Origin: Streptosporangium brasiliense
GTDB lineage: Bacteria; Actinomycetota; Actinomycetes; Streptosporangiales; Streptosporangiaceae
Length of the DNA stretch: 64,000 bases
NCBI RefSeq assembly: GCF_030811595.1
Contig: NZ_JAUSRB010000002.1
Location: 4,588,001-4,652,000 of the forward strand
Reading direction: 5' to 3'
Made by a program: the position numbers and the translations under genes. Shown one piece after another: positions 8,386 to 17,560 of the stretch. Within the stretch, counting starts at the first letter, position 1. The number at the start of each line of letters is the position of its first letter. The notes below the pieces were generated by a model, which saw only the letters and a program-made list of their open reading frames with translations, made no database searches and was not told where the DNA came from.

Positions 8386-9981
8386 GTGGAAACTCCGACG
8401 ACCGCCGCCGAACCCATGCTCTGGTCCGGCTGGGGCGACCCCGCCAAGGCCACCGACCTGCCGGAGCCGGTCCGCAAGCTGCTCCAGGACATGCTGGGCG
8501 TGCGCGCGCCGGCGACCCCGGCCGCCAGCTTCGGCGAGGTCCGGCTGCCCGCCGTGGCGCTCTCCCCGCTCGTCCTCACCGAGCTGCGCGGAGTCGTCGG
8601 CGCCGACCATGTCCGCTTCGACGACGACGCCCGCATCCGGCACACCCGGGGCAAGTCCACTCCCGACCTGATCCGCATGCGCGCGGGCGACGGCTCCGAC
8701 GCCCCCGACGCCGTGGTGCTGCCCGGTTCGCACGAGGAGGTGCTCGACCTGCTGCGGACCTGCGCCGCGCACCGGGTCGCGGTGGTCCCCTTCGGCGGGG
8801 GCACCTCGGTGGTGGGCGGCCTGGTGGCCGCCCGGCAGGGCTTCGCCGGGGTCGTCGCCCTCGACCTGGCCCGGCTGAACCGGCTGGTCTCGGTGGACAC
8901 CGAGTCGATGGTGGCCGAGTTCGAGCCGGGGCTGCGCGCCCCCCAGGCCGAGCAGCTCCTCGCCGGGCACGGGCTCACGCTGGGCCATTTCCCCCAGTCG
9001 TTCGAGTACGCCACGCTGGGCGGCTTCGCCGCGGCCCGCTCCAGCGGCCAGGCGTCGGCGGGATACGGCCGTTTCGACGACATGGTCGTCGGGCTGACCG
9101 TGGCCACCCCCCGGGGCACCCTCGACCTCGGCCGCGCCCCCAAGTCCGCCGCGGGCCCCGACCTGCGCCAGGTGATCCTCGGCTCCGAGGGCTCGTTCGG
9201 GGTGATCACCTCCCTGCGGCTGCGCGTACGGCGGGCCCCCGCCGAGCGGGTCTACGAGGGCTGGCGGTTCGCGTCGTTCGCGGCGGGTTCGGCCGCGCTG
9301 CGCCGGCTCGCCCAGGAGGGCCCGCTGCCCACCGTCCTGCGGCTGTCCGACGAGACCGAGACGATGGTCGGCCTGGCCAGGCCGGGGGAGCTCGGCGGCC
9401 TGGCGGCCGACGCGGGCTGCCTGGTCATCGCGGGTCACGAGGGCTCCTCGGAGGTGGCCGGCCGGCGCGAGAGCGCCGCGGCGGTGCTGTCGGAGTGCGG
9501 CGGCGTCTATCTCGGGCCCGGCCCGGGGGAGTCCTGGGCCCACGGCCGCTACGCGGCGCCCTACCTGCGCGACTCGCTGCTCGCGGCGGGGGCCACCGTG
9601 GAGACGCTGGAGACGGCCGGGTTCTGGTCCAACCTCCCCCGGCTCTACGACGCCGTACGGATGGCGCTGCACGCCTCGCTCGGCTCTCCGCTGGTGATGT
9701 GCCACGTCTCCCACGTGTACGGCACGGGCGCCTCGCTCTACTTCACCGTCGTCACGGCGCAGAGCGGCGACCCCCTCGCGCAGTGGGAGGCGGCCAAGCG
9801 GTCGGCCTGCGAGGCGATCGTCGCGGCCGGGGGCACGATCTCCCACCACCACGGCGTCGGCCGCGACCACCGGGAGGCCTACGCCGCCGAGATCGGCGAC
9901 CTGGGCGTGGAGATCCTGCGGGGGATCAAGGGCAGGCTCGACCCCCAGGGCATCCTCAACCCCGGTGTGCTGGTCGGCTAG
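8386..9981 (+). CDS. FAD-linked oxidase, alkyl-DHAP synthase-like
   Basis: The protein belongs to the PCMH-type FAD-linked oxidase superfamily. An FAD-binding core (VVPFGGGTSVVGG, about residues 135-147) is followed by a FAD-oxidase C-terminal domain. The closest recognisable relatives are alkyldihydroxyacetonephosphate synthases: the HHHGVGRDH motif and the ending GIKGRLDPQGILNPG are characteristic, and the N-terminal WGDPAK block is shared. AGPS exchanges the acyl of acyl-DHAP for a fatty alcohol in ether-lipid synthesis; bacterial homologues are not all proven to do this. A GTG at 8386 (531 residues) is favoured over the ATG at 8368. It is divergent from TetR-glpD. Confidence 0.82.
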   Translation: METPTTAAEPMLWSGWGDPAKATDLPEPVRKLLQDMLGVRAPATPAASFGEVRLPAVALSPLVLTELRGVVGADHVRFDDDARIRHTRGKSTPDLIRMRAGDGSDAPDAVVLPGSHEEVLDLLRTCAAHRVAVVPFGGGTSVVGGLVAARQGFAGVVALDLARLNRLVSVDTESMVAEFEPGLRAPQAEQLLAGHGLTLGHFPQSFEYATLGGFAAARSSGQASAGYGRFDDMVVGLTVATPRGTLDLGRAPKSAAGPDLRQVILGSEGSFGVITSLRLRVRRAPAERVYEGWRFASFAAGSAALRRLAQEGPLPTVLRLSDETETMVGLARPGELGGLAADAGCLVIAGHEGSSEVAGRRESAAAVLSECGGVYLGPGPGESWAHGRYAAPYLRDSLLAAGATVETLETAGFWSNLPRLYDAVRMALHASLGSPLVMCHVSHVYGTGASLYFTVVTAQSGDPLAQWEAAKRSACEAIVAAGGTISHHHGVGRDHREAYAAEIGDLGVEILRGIKGRLDPQGILNPGVLVG

Positions 9982-10096
9982 TCCCCGCCGCCGGGCGGGC
10001 GGCTGATTTGAATCTACAACGTAAAGGCATCGGGCCGGGTGGGTTCCGGCCGCGGTGCCGGGCGGAGGTCCTCGGCGGGGCGGCGCCGTACGCCGG

Positions 10097-10525
10097 TCAC
10101 AGTGGACGCGGGAGGTCGTCCCCGATCACCAGTTCTCCCATGGCCTCGCGCAGCGGTCCCGGGATCCCGGCGGGCCGCCGGGTCTCCCGGTCCACGAACA
10201 CGTGGACGAAGTGGCCCTCGGCCACGACCGTCTCGCCGTCCTCGCGGAACAGGCCGAGCTCGTAGCGGACGCTGGAGCGGCCCAGGTGCCCGACCCGCAG
10301 GCCGACCCGGATGGGTTCGGGGAAGGAGACCGACGCCTTGTAGACGCAGTGCGACTCCACGCACAGGCCGATGGCGTCGCCGTCGTGGATGTCCAGGCCC
10401 GCGGTCCTGACGAGCCAGGTGTTGATCACGGTGTCCATCAGCGAGTAGTGGACGGCGTTGTTGACGTGTCCGTAGACGTCGTTGTCCTTCCACCTGGTCG
10501 CGACGGTCTCCCAGTAGGCGTACAC
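10097..10525 (-). CDS. Hotdog-fold acyl-CoA thioesterase
   Basis: The 142-residue protein has the 4HBT-type (YbgC/FadM) hotdog signature: RWKDNDVYGHVNNAVHYSLMDT near residues 10-30, with Asp and the GHVNN turn at the active site. A second conserved stretch is the GRSSVRYELGLF strand. It probably hydrolyses a medium- or long-chain acyl-CoA in the cytoplasm; the substrate cannot be read from sequence. The GTG at 10525 is chosen over a longer frame because homology starts there and TATGGT (complement of 10532-10537) sits six bases upstream, the geometry of a leaderless actinobacterial transcript. It lies convergent to the preceding gene and divergent from a metallophosphoesterase. Confidence 0.87.
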   Translation of the reverse strand: MYAYWETVATRWKDNDVYGHVNNAVHYSLMDTVINTWLVRTAGLDIHDGDAIGLCVESHCVYKASVSFPEPIRVGLRVGHLGRSSVRYELGLFREDGETVVAEGHFVHVFVDRETRRPAGIPGPLREAMGELVIGDDLPRPL

Positions 10526-10658
10526 GGTAGAACCATATTCCAGAGCCGGTCCGGGACGCCCCCGCCGCGATGATCGATCTCCCGAGGGCGCGCGGGCGGA
10601 TCCGGGACGGGGCACGTCTCGGGGAACGGGTGCGACTTCGTAAGATCAACGCCAAGAT

Positions 10659-12173
10659 ATGGTCATGGTCGATGTCGGGCAGGCCGCGGAACGCGGGCGT
10701 GAGGTCTCCTCCCGGGTCTCGGAGGAGGGGGCGGGCTGGGACTGCGTCGAGATCGGCGCCTTCAAGGAGCTGCGGCCCAACGCGGAGAGCTTCACCTGGC
10801 TCAGCCCGCGCACCGTCTGGAAGTCGAGGAACGAGATCCTCGCGGGCCTGTTCGGCGACCCCTCGGGCCAGGTCCGGGCCCGCTGGGTGGCCTCCCAGCG
10901 GGAGCGGGGCGTCGACCCCTCCTTCCGGATCCCGGTGGACGTCGGGCCGGAGTTCTCCTTCCTCGTCCTCGGCGACACGGGGGAGGGCGACGCCTCGCAG
11001 TACGCCGTGGTCCCCGGGATGCTCAAGCTCGGCGCCGGCACCGCCTTCGCCGTCATCGCCAGCGACGTGATCTACCCCACGGGGTCCGGCAACGAGTACG
11101 ACGACAAGTTCTTCCGCCCCTACAAGGACTATCCGGCGCCGATCTACGCGGTCCCCGGCAACCACGACTGGTACGACGGGCTCGGCGGCTTCATGCGCGT
11201 CTTCTGCGACGCCCCGGCGCTGAAGGCGGAGCGGGAGGGGTTCAGGCTGACGCCCTCCGGGCTGCGCGGGCTGCTGTGGCGCCGGCCGGAGAAGATCGAC
11301 GAGGCCGGGCTGGCCAGGGCGCGCGAGCGCCGGGCGCGGCCCGGGCAGCAGGCCGTGCAGCCCGGACCGTACTGGGTGATGGAGACGCCCGGACTGCTCA
11401 TCGTGGGCGTGGACACCGGCATCCACAGCACGCTGGACCGGGAGCAGGCGCGGTGGCTGCGCGAGGTATCGCGCGATCCCCGGCCCAAGGTGCTGATCAC
11501 CGGCAAGCCCATCTACACCCGCAACGAGTACAAGCCCTCCAAGCTCGAGGGCGGCGGCACGATCGACGACATCGTCACCGATCCCGCGCACAACTACGTC
11601 GCGGCGATAGGCGGCGACGTGCACAACTACCAGCGTTTCCCGGTCAGGGCCGGCGACCGGACGATCCAGTACGTCGTGGCGGGGGGCTCCGGGGCCTTCA
11701 TGCACGCCACCCACACCACCCCCAGGGTCACGGTGGGCGGCGTGGACGAGGACGACTACAGGTGCTACCCGCTGCGCGGCGACTCGCTGTCGTTCTACAG
11801 CAAGCTCTACAGCGACCGGCTGCGCATGCGCTGGCTCTACCTCACGCCGGCACAGAGCGCGACGCTGATGTCGCGGTGGATCGGCAACACCCCGGTCCGG
11901 GACGTCCCGCCCGTGCCCATCACGCGGCGGATGCGGTGGGCGGCGCGGATCCTCGGCGGCTGGCCGATGCCGTTCCGGCTGCCGGTGGGCAGGTTCTTCC
12001 ACCGCTACCTGTCGGAGCTGTCGGACTGGGACACCCCGCCGTTCTTCAAGAGCTTCCTGCACGTCTCCGTGACGCCGCAGACCCTGAAGATCCGCTGCTT
12101 CGCCGCCACCGGATGCCTGCCGCAGGAGATCGAACCCCCGCTCGAGGACGAGGTCGTCATCTCGCTCGTCTGA
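10659..12173 (+). CDS. Calcineurin-like metallophosphoesterase
   Basis: The 504-residue protein carries the metal-binding motifs of the superfamily in order: LGDTGEGD near residue 104, SDVIYPTGSGNEYDDKF near 133, GNHDWYDG near 167 and GGDVHNYQRF near 323. These supply the Asp, Asn and His ligands of a dinuclear metal centre. There is no signal peptide, but a hydrophobic, basic C-terminal part (about 400-450) may associate with membrane. The substrate is not evident. The start is ATG 10659 or ATG 10665, with TAAGAT upstream (10641) and no clear ribosome-binding site, so it may be nearly leaderless. The next gene begins 35 bases downstream. Confidence 0.85.
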   Translation: MVMVDVGQAAERGREVSSRVSEEGAGWDCVEIGAFKELRPNAESFTWLSPRTVWKSRNEILAGLFGDPSGQVRARWVASQRERGVDPSFRIPVDVGPEFSFLVLGDTGEGDASQYAVVPGMLKLGAGTAFAVIASDVIYPTGSGNEYDDKFFRPYKDYPAPIYAVPGNHDWYDGLGGFMRVFCDAPALKAEREGFRLTPSGLRGLLWRRPEKIDEAGLARARERRARPGQQAVQPGPYWVMETPGLLIVGVDTGIHSTLDREQARWLREVSRDPRPKVLITGKPIYTRNEYKPSKLEGGGTIDDIVTDPAHNYVAAIGGDVHNYQRFPVRAGDRTIQYVVAGGSGAFMHATHTTPRVTVGGVDEDDYRCYPLRGDSLSFYSKLYSDRLRMRWLYLTPAQSATLMSRWIGNTPVRDVPPVPITRRMRWAARILGGWPMPFRLPVGRFFHRYLSELSDWDTPPFFKSFLHVSVTPQTLKIRCFAATGCLPQEIEPPLEDEVVISLV

Positions 12174-12208
12174 TCGGGAATGTCGGTCCTCCGTGGCAGG
12201 CTGGGCGT

Positions 12209-13804
12209 ATGAACGTGGCAGTCGCGGCAGGTCCCGGTGGTGGGGCGCTCCTGCGCCCGGACGGGCGGGCCGTGCGGGCCGTCGACGACCTGGCGGGGGC
12301 CGCGCGCGAGCTGGAGGCCGGGCGGCCGCGCTGGGTCTGGGCCGACACCCGGGAGGTCTATCCCGCGCTGCTCGACGCCGGGGTGCGGCTGTCGCGCTGC
12401 CACGACCTGGCGCTGACGGAGGGCCTGCTCCTGGGTTACGAGGGGCGTCACGACGAGCCCCGCTCGGCCCCGGCCGCCCACGCGCGGCTGCACGGCCTGC
12501 CGGTGCCGCAGGACCACCAGGGGCCGCAGGCGCGGCAGGCCACGCTGTTCGAGGAGGAGCCGCCCGCGCCCGACGTCGACCTGGTCGCCGAGGTCCACGC
12601 CGACCAGCTCAGGCGGATCGAGGCCACCGCCGACCCGCACCGGTTCCGGCTGCTGGTGGCCGCCGAGTCCGCCGGGGCGCTGATCGCGGGGGAGATGGGC
12701 CACGACGGCATGCCGTGGCGGGAGGACGTGCACGACACGCTCCTGACCGGCCTGCTCGGGCCGCGCCCGGTGCACGGCATGCGGCCGGCCAAGCTCCAGG
12801 CCCTGGCCGACCAGGTGGCGGCGGCCTTCGGTGCGCCGTTCAACCCCGACTCCCCGCAGCAGATCGTCAGGGCGTTCAAGTCGGCGGGCGTGCCCGTCGT
12901 CTCCACCCGGGCCCACGAGATCAAGAAGGTCGACCATCCGGGCGTCGCGCCCCTGCTCGCCTACAAGGAGATGGCCAGGCTCTACAGCTTCCACGGCTGG
13001 GTCTGGGCCGACCAGTGGGTCCGTGACCACCGCTTCCGGCCCGAATACGTGGTGGGCGGCGTCGTGTCGGGCCGGTGGGCCACCAGCGGCGGCGGCGCGC
13101 TGCAGATCCCCAAGGTGATGCGCCAGGTCGTGGTGGCCGACGAGGGCTGGACGCTGGTCGTCGCCGACGCCGCCCAGCTCGAACCCCGGGTGCTGGCCGC
13201 GATGGCCGGCGACGGCGGCCTGGCCAGGGCGGCCGGGCAGATCGACCTCTACCAGGCGCTGGCCCAGGCGTTCGGCGGCGAGCGCGACCACGCCAAGATC
13301 GCGATGCTCTCGGCGATGTACGGCGGGACCAGCGGAGACGCGCCCAAGCTGCTGGCCGTGATGCGGCAGCGCTTTCCCCGGGCCTACCAGTTCGTGGAGG
13401 ACGCCGCGCGCAGCGGCGAGGAGGGCAGGCTGGTCCGTTCCTGGCTCGGCCGCACCTGCCCGCCGCCTTCGGCCCGCTGGCGGGAGCTGGTCTCCGGCCC
13501 CGAGGGGAAGCGGGCGGCCCGCGACCGGGGCCGCTTCACCCGCAACTTCGTGGTCCAGGCCACCGCGGCGGAGTGGGCGCTGGTGCTCATGGCCGTGCTG
13601 CGCGGGCTGCTGCCCGATCCGGCCAGGCTGGTGTTCTTCCAGCACGACGAGGTGATGGTGCACTGCCCGCAGGAGCTGGCCGGGGAGGTGGTCGAGGCGG
13701 TCGGCCGGGCCGCCGAGGAGGCGACCCGGCTGCTGTTCGGCCCGACCCCGGTGCGTTTCCCGATGCAGGCCGTCGCGGTGCGGTGCTACGCCGACGCCAA
13801 ATGA
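12209..13804 (+). CDS. PolA-like 3'-5' exonuclease/DNA polymerase
   Basis: The 531-residue protein is a stand-alone family-A polymerase of the type annotated in actinobacteria as bifunctional 3'-5' exonuclease/DNA polymerase. Motif A is VVADAAQLEPRVLA (about 315-328), motif B is DHAKIAMLSAMYGGTSG (about 357) and motif C is FFQHDEVMVH (about 478), giving both catalytic acidic positions. The N-terminal 200 residues correspond to the exonuclease-like domain but lack an obvious DxE metal pair, so proofreading may be lost. No 5'-nuclease domain is present, unlike housekeeping PolA. The ATG at 12209 matches the start of homology. The gene ends four bases from the stop of the convergent MFS gene. 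Confidence 0.85.
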   Translation: MNVAVAAGPGGGALLRPDGRAVRAVDDLAGAARELEAGRPRWVWADTREVYPALLDAGVRLSRCHDLALTEGLLLGYEGRHDEPRSAPAAHARLHGLPVPQDHQGPQARQATLFEEEPPAPDVDLVAEVHADQLRRIEATADPHRFRLLVAAESAGALIAGEMGHDGMPWREDVHDTLLTGLLGPRPVHGMRPAKLQALADQVAAAFGAPFNPDSPQQIVRAFKSAGVPVVSTRAHEIKKVDHPGVAPLLAYKEMARLYSFHGWVWADQWVRDHRFRPEYVVGGVVSGRWATSGGGALQIPKVMRQVVVADEGWTLVVADAAQLEPRVLAAMAGDGGLARAAGQIDLYQALAQAFGGERDHAKIAMLSAMYGGTSGDAPKLLAVMRQRFPRAYQFVEDAARSGEEGRLVRSWLGRTCPPPSARWRELVSGPEGKRAARDRGRFTRNFVVQATAAEWALVLMAVLRGLLPDPARLVFFQHDEVMVHCPQELAGEVVEAVGRAAEEATRLLFGPTPVRFPMQAVAVRCYADAK

Positions 13805-13808
13805 GCCG

Positions 13809-15077
13809 TCATGCGCGCCGCAGCGTCAGCCACGCGCCGGTGACCGTCACCATGACCGCCACGACCGTTCCGAGCACGCCGTAGGACAGGGCTCCCACGA
13901 TCACCCCGGCGACCACCGCGCCGCCCGCGCCGCAGACGTTCATCAGCAGGTCCGACAGGCCCTGTACGGCGGGGCGGTGCTCCAGCGGCACGGCCTCGCT
14001 GAGCATCGCGGAGCCGGAGATCAGCCCGCACGACCAGCCGAGGCCGAGCAGGGCCAGGCCGGCCGAGACCTGCACGACGCCGTGCGGTCCGGCGGTGCCG
14101 GCCAGGACGGCGGCGGCGAGCAGCAGGCCCATGCCGAGCACCAGCACCCGGGGCCGGCCGATCCGGTCGGCCAGCCAGCCGACCAGCGGTGACAGGACGT
14201 ACATGCCGGCGATGTGCAGGCTGAGCACGATCCCGATGACCGAGTAGGTGGCGCCGCCGTGGTTGAGATGGACCGGCGTCATGGACATGACCGACACCAT
14301 CGCCGTGTGGCTGACCGCGATGGCGACGAGGGCCCGCAGCGCGGCCGGGGAGTGGCACAGGACCTGCCAGGCCGTGCGCAGCGTGCCCCGGGGCCGGACG
14401 GCGGGCGCCGGCGCCGCGGGGGCGGCCGAGCGGGCCAGGAGCAGGGGGTCAGGACGCAGGCCGACCACGATGACGCCCAGCGCGATCGCGAAGGTCAGCA
14501 GGGCGAGCATGAACGGGCCGGTGTCCGGGGCCAGGCCGAGGCTCCGGCCGAGGAGGTCGGCCGGTTCGGCGAGGTTCGGGCCGGCGACCGAGCCGATCGT
14601 GGCGGCCCACACCACCCATGACAGGTGCCGGGCCGAGTGTCCGGGTGGGGACAGGTCGGTCGCGGAGTAGCGGGAGGCCAGGTTGCCCGCGCTCGCGCTG
14701 CCGAACAGCACCAGTCCGACCAGCAGCAGCGGCCAGGAGTGGACGGTGATGGCGGCCACCGTGACCAGGCAGCCGAGCAGGGCGCAGCCGTAGGCCAGCG
14801 CCAGCCCGGCACGGCGCCCGCCACGGCCCGAGACCTTGGCGGTGGGCAGTGCCAGCAGCGCGGCGCCGAGCACGGTCGCGGTCCCGGCCAGCCCGCTGAT
14901 CGACACGGAGCCGGACAGGCGGGCGACCACCAGCGAGCTGAAGGCGAACCCCACCGCGACCCCGATCCCGCTGGTGATCTGCGCGATGGACAGGACGGCG
15001 AGTGTCCGCCGCTGGACGGCGGCGATTTGTCCCCCATTCTTAGGGGAAATGTCGGCATTTATGCGGGTTTCGGTCAC
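13809..15077 (-). CDS. MFS transporter
   Basis: This 422-residue protein has about twelve membrane helices in two six-helix halves joined by a Pro/Ala-rich cytoplasmic loop (about 222-240). The second half has the MFS motif GWLADRIGRPRVL near residue 307; the corresponding first-half loop reads KVSGRGGRRAGL. It is likely a proton-driven exporter of a small molecule; the substrate cannot be told. The GTG at 15077 starts inside the left arm of a perfect 10-bp inverted repeat (15073-15103), a candidate operator. No regulator gene is adjacent. It converges with the PolA-like gene, leaving only four bases between stops. Confidence 0.85.
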   Translation of the reverse strand: MTETRINADISPKNGGQIAAVQRRTLAVLSIAQITSGIGVAVGFAFSSLVVARLSGSVSISGLAGTATVLGAALLALPTAKVSGRGGRRAGLALAYGCALLGCLVTVAAITVHSWPLLLVGLVLFGSASAGNLASRYSATDLSPPGHSARHLSWVVWAATIGSVAGPNLAEPADLLGRSLGLAPDTGPFMLALLTFAIALGVIVVGLRPDPLLLARSAAPAAPAPAVRPRGTLRTAWQVLCHSPAALRALVAIAVSHTAMVSVMSMTPVHLNHGGATYSVIGIVLSLHIAGMYVLSPLVGWLADRIGRPRVLVLGMGLLLAAAVLAGTAGPHGVVQVSAGLALLGLGWSCGLISGSAMLSEAVPLEHRPAVQGLSDLLMNVCGAGGAVVAGVIVGALSYGVLGTVVAVMVTVTGAWLTLRRA

Positions 15078-15103
15078 GAGTGAAGTCTGTCATCACTCGT
15101 GAC
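15073..15103 (-). promoter_or_regulatory. Perfect palindrome at the MFS gene start
   Basis: GTCACGAGTG (15073-15082) and CACTCGTGAC (15094-15103) are exact reverse complements around an 11-base spacer. The site overlaps the start codon of the MFS gene and its likely promoter, as expected for a TetR- or MarR-type operator. Confidence 0.55.
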
Positions 15104-15119
15104 GGAGATCGGGGGCGGG

Positions 15120-15285
15120 CACCGGGACCGGCCGGCTCCGGTGCCGGTGGACCGGGGGATGGGCGCCCGTCGACCGGGAGCCGGTGGACCGGGGTGGCCG
15201 GCGCCCGTCGACCGGGGGCCGGAGCCGGTGGATCCGGGTGGCCGGAATCGGTGGGCCGGGGGCCGGAGTCAGTCGACCGGGGTGA
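15120..15285. repeat. GC-rich degenerate tandem repeat
   Basis: About five imperfect copies of a unit built from GCCGGTGGACCGGGG and GCCCGTCGACCGGGGG-like segments fill the gap between the MFS promoter and the end of the kinase gene, and run slightly into the kinase 3' end. Many SalI-like GTCGAC cores and GGTGGAC segments alternate. No gene is seen. Confidence 0.6.
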
Positions 15286-17332
15286 AGGTGTCGAAGAAGG
15301 TCTGCAGGAGCGGGGCGCTCTTCTCCCACTCAAGGTCCTGCACCGCGAAGGTGATCTGGTAGGCGGTCCGGCCGTCGATCGCGACGTAGCGGGTCAGTCC
15401 GTGCATGGGGACGACGCTGTCGGGCCGGACGTAGGTGTATTCCCAGTCGGCGGCCTTCCACGTCCCGTAGCGCACGGGCGCGACCCCGACCTCGATGTAT
15501 TCGTCCAGGCCCTTCTTGCTCGCCCGCCTGAGCGCGGCCACCGGATCGGCGACCGGGACCTCGGTGACGAGGATGCTCCGCCCGCTGTTCTTCGGGCCGG
15601 AGAAGGCGACGGAGCCGTCGTCCTCCGTCTTGACCGTCCAGCCCTTGGCCACCGCGCCGGAGACGCCGCCCCCGCTCAGCGTCCTGAACCCCTCCGGGAC
15701 CTCGCCGCGCGCCCGCGGCGGCGGATCGGCGGGCGTGGAGACCTCCGGGACCGGGGCCGGGGAGGCCGGGGCCGCCGTGCCGGAGGCGTCGCCGGGCAGC
15801 AGGAAGTACAGCGCGACGGCCAGCACGGCCAGCAGCCCGGCCCCGGCGGCCAGCAGCAGGCGCGGTGTCGGACGGCCGTCGCGCATCCAGCCGCCCTTGC
15901 CCTCCGCCCGGCGGCGCGCGCTCCGGCGGCCTCCGCCCCGGCTGGGCGCCGTGACGGCCTGGGAGTCCTGTCCGCCGTTGCGGACGGCCCGGCCGGCCGG
16001 GGCGGGGAGGGGCCACAGCCCGGCTCCGGAGGCCGCGCCGGAGGAGCCGTGCGACGGGGCGCCGGCGGGCTCGCCGGCCGGGGTGGCCGACGGATCGCCC
16101 GGGAAGGGGCCCCCGAGGCCGGCCGAGGGGCTGCGCAGCGCCTCGTAGCCGCGCTGGTGCCCGCCGGCCGGGGTGGCCGGCGGATCGGCGAGCCTGGAGG
16201 GGGAGCGCCCCGCCACCGACAGCAGGTCCGCGTGGTGCCCGCCCGGGGCGCCGGACGGCGCGTCGCGGGAGGGGGCCTGAGCGCCGGCCGGCGAATCGTA
16301 GGGCACCCGCACCGGGCCGGAGGGGGTCTCGATGATCCGTGAGGGCATCGGCCCGGCCGGCGGGTCCGCCGGTGACATGAGATGCGCCGCGACGGACTCG
16401 GCCAGGACCGGCGCCGGAGCGGGGACCTGCACGGCGGGCCCGCGGGTCGGGGGGACGGAGCCGTGGCTGCGCAGCACCCGGTCCAGCAGGTCCGACACCT
16501 GGGCGGCGGTCATCCGGTCGGCCGGGTTCTTGCGGAGCAGCCCCTCGATGACGGTGATCAGCGCCCCGGCCCGCTGCGGTCGGGCGGGCTCCTGGGTGAG
16601 GATCGCGCCGAGCACGGCCACCGCGTCGGGGCCCTCGTACGGAGGGTGGCCCTCCACCGCCGCGTACAGCGTGGCGCCGAAGGACCACAGGTCCGCGGCG
16701 TGCGTGACCGGCTGGCCGGACAGCCGCTCCGGCGGGATGTAGGCGGGGGAGCCCATCAGCAGGCCGGTCTGGGTGATCGTGACGTCGCCCTCTATCGCGG
16801 CGATGCCGAAGTCGGTGAGCACCACCCGGTCGGAGGTGAGCAGCACGTTGCCGGGTTTGACGTCGCGGTGCAGGATCCCGGCGGCGTGGGCGTGGCGGAG
16901 CGCGTCGAGCACCCGGACGCCGATCTCGGCGGCCTGGTGCACGGGCAGCGGCCCGCTCTGCCGTACGGCCTGCTCCAGCGACCAGGCCCGCACCAGCTCC
17001 ATCACGATCCAGGGGCGGCCGTCCTCCTCGACGACGTCGTGGACGGTGACGATCCCGGGATGGCTGAGCCGTGCCGCCGACCGGGCCTCGCGCAGCATGC
17101 GCCGGTGCGCCAGCTGCTTGCCGGCGTGGTCCAGCCCGTAGGGGAGCATCAGCTCCTTGACCGCGACGTCACGGTCGAGCAGGACGTCGTGGGCGTGCCA
17201 CACCATGCCCATGCCGCCGCGGCCCACCGGGGAGACCAGGCGGTAGCGCCTGCCGACCAGCCTGCCCTGTGCCGCCGGGACGCCCGCGCTCTCCGTTCCC
17301 CCCGGGGCCTTACCGAACAAGCGATCGCTCAT
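15269..17332 (-). CDS. Transmembrane Ser/Thr protein kinase (PknB-type)
   Basis: The 687-residue protein has an N-terminal Hanks-type kinase domain (about residues 28-290). It shows the glycine loop GRGGMG (38-43), Lys59 in VAVK, catalytic HRDVKPGN with Asp157, DFG at 174 and the SPAYIPPE activation end. A 200-residue Pro/Ala/Gly-rich linker leads to one membrane helix (about 491-512) and an extracellular domain of about 150 residues. That domain is not PASTA: it resembles the small alpha/beta domain found in lipoprotein-like actinobacterial kinases and contains no cysteine. It should sense something outside the cell. The ATG at 17332 fits the start of homology. The gene is monocistronic. Confidence 0.93.
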   Translation of the reverse strand: MSDRLFGKAPGGTESAGVPAAQGRLVGRRYRLVSPVGRGGMGMVWHAHDVLLDRDVAVKELMLPYGLDHAGKQLAHRRMLREARSAARLSHPGIVTVHDVVEEDGRPWIVMELVRAWSLEQAVRQSGPLPVHQAAEIGVRVLDALRHAHAAGILHRDVKPGNVLLTSDRVVLTDFGIAAIEGDVTITQTGLLMGSPAYIPPERLSGQPVTHAADLWSFGATLYAAVEGHPPYEGPDAVAVLGAILTQEPARPQRAGALITVIEGLLRKNPADRMTAAQVSDLLDRVLRSHGSVPPTRGPAVQVPAPAPVLAESVAAHLMSPADPPAGPMPSRIIETPSGPVRVPYDSPAGAQAPSRDAPSGAPGGHHADLLSVAGRSPSRLADPPATPAGGHQRGYEALRSPSAGLGGPFPGDPSATPAGEPAGAPSHGSSGAASGAGLWPLPAPAGRAVRNGGQDSQAVTAPSRGGGRRSARRRAEGKGGWMRDGRPTPRLLLAAGAGLLAVLAVALYFLLPGDASGTAAPASPAPVPEVSTPADPPPRARGEVPEGFRTLSGGGVSGAVAKGWTVKTEDDGSVAFSGPKNSGRSILVTEVPVADPVAALRRASKKGLDEYIEVGVAPVRYGTWKAADWEYTYVRPDSVVPMHGLTRYVAIDGRTAYQITFAVQDLEWEKSAPLLQTFFDTFTPVD

Positions 17333-17484
17333 CGTACCCCGTCCCCCCGAGCCACCCCATTTGTAAGGTTCGACACGATATCGGGATCACAATCGGTAAT
17401 GGAAGTTGATGCAGGGGGAACCAGGCCGCACTAATTGTCAATCGGTGCCGTTCTCGCAGGTCTGACCTGCTCTCCGAGGACTCC

Positions 17485-17554
17485 CCGCGGAGGCCGTGAT
17501 ACGCCGCCGCCCCCACCGCGCGCCGATCACGAATTTCCGGATCACGGCCCGCGG
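17485..17554 (-). terminator. Possible terminator after the allHFG operon
   Basis: CCGCGGAGGCCGTGAT (17485-17500) pairs with ATCACGGCCCGCGG (17541-17554) over 14 bp with a two-base bulge, around a 40-base loop. It lies seven bases beyond the stop of the last gene of the leftward operon. The long loop makes this uncertain. Confidence 0.35.
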
Positions 17555-17560
17555 AAACGA

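Noticed and set aside
15120-15285. Repeats near the kinase gene considered as an origin or iteron region
   Set aside because: The units are very GC-rich and degenerate, with no DnaA boxes or AT-rich unwinding stretch.
17435-17560. Short frames between the kinase and allG
   Set aside because: No ribosome-binding site or homology; the stretch contains only promoter and possible terminator sequence.
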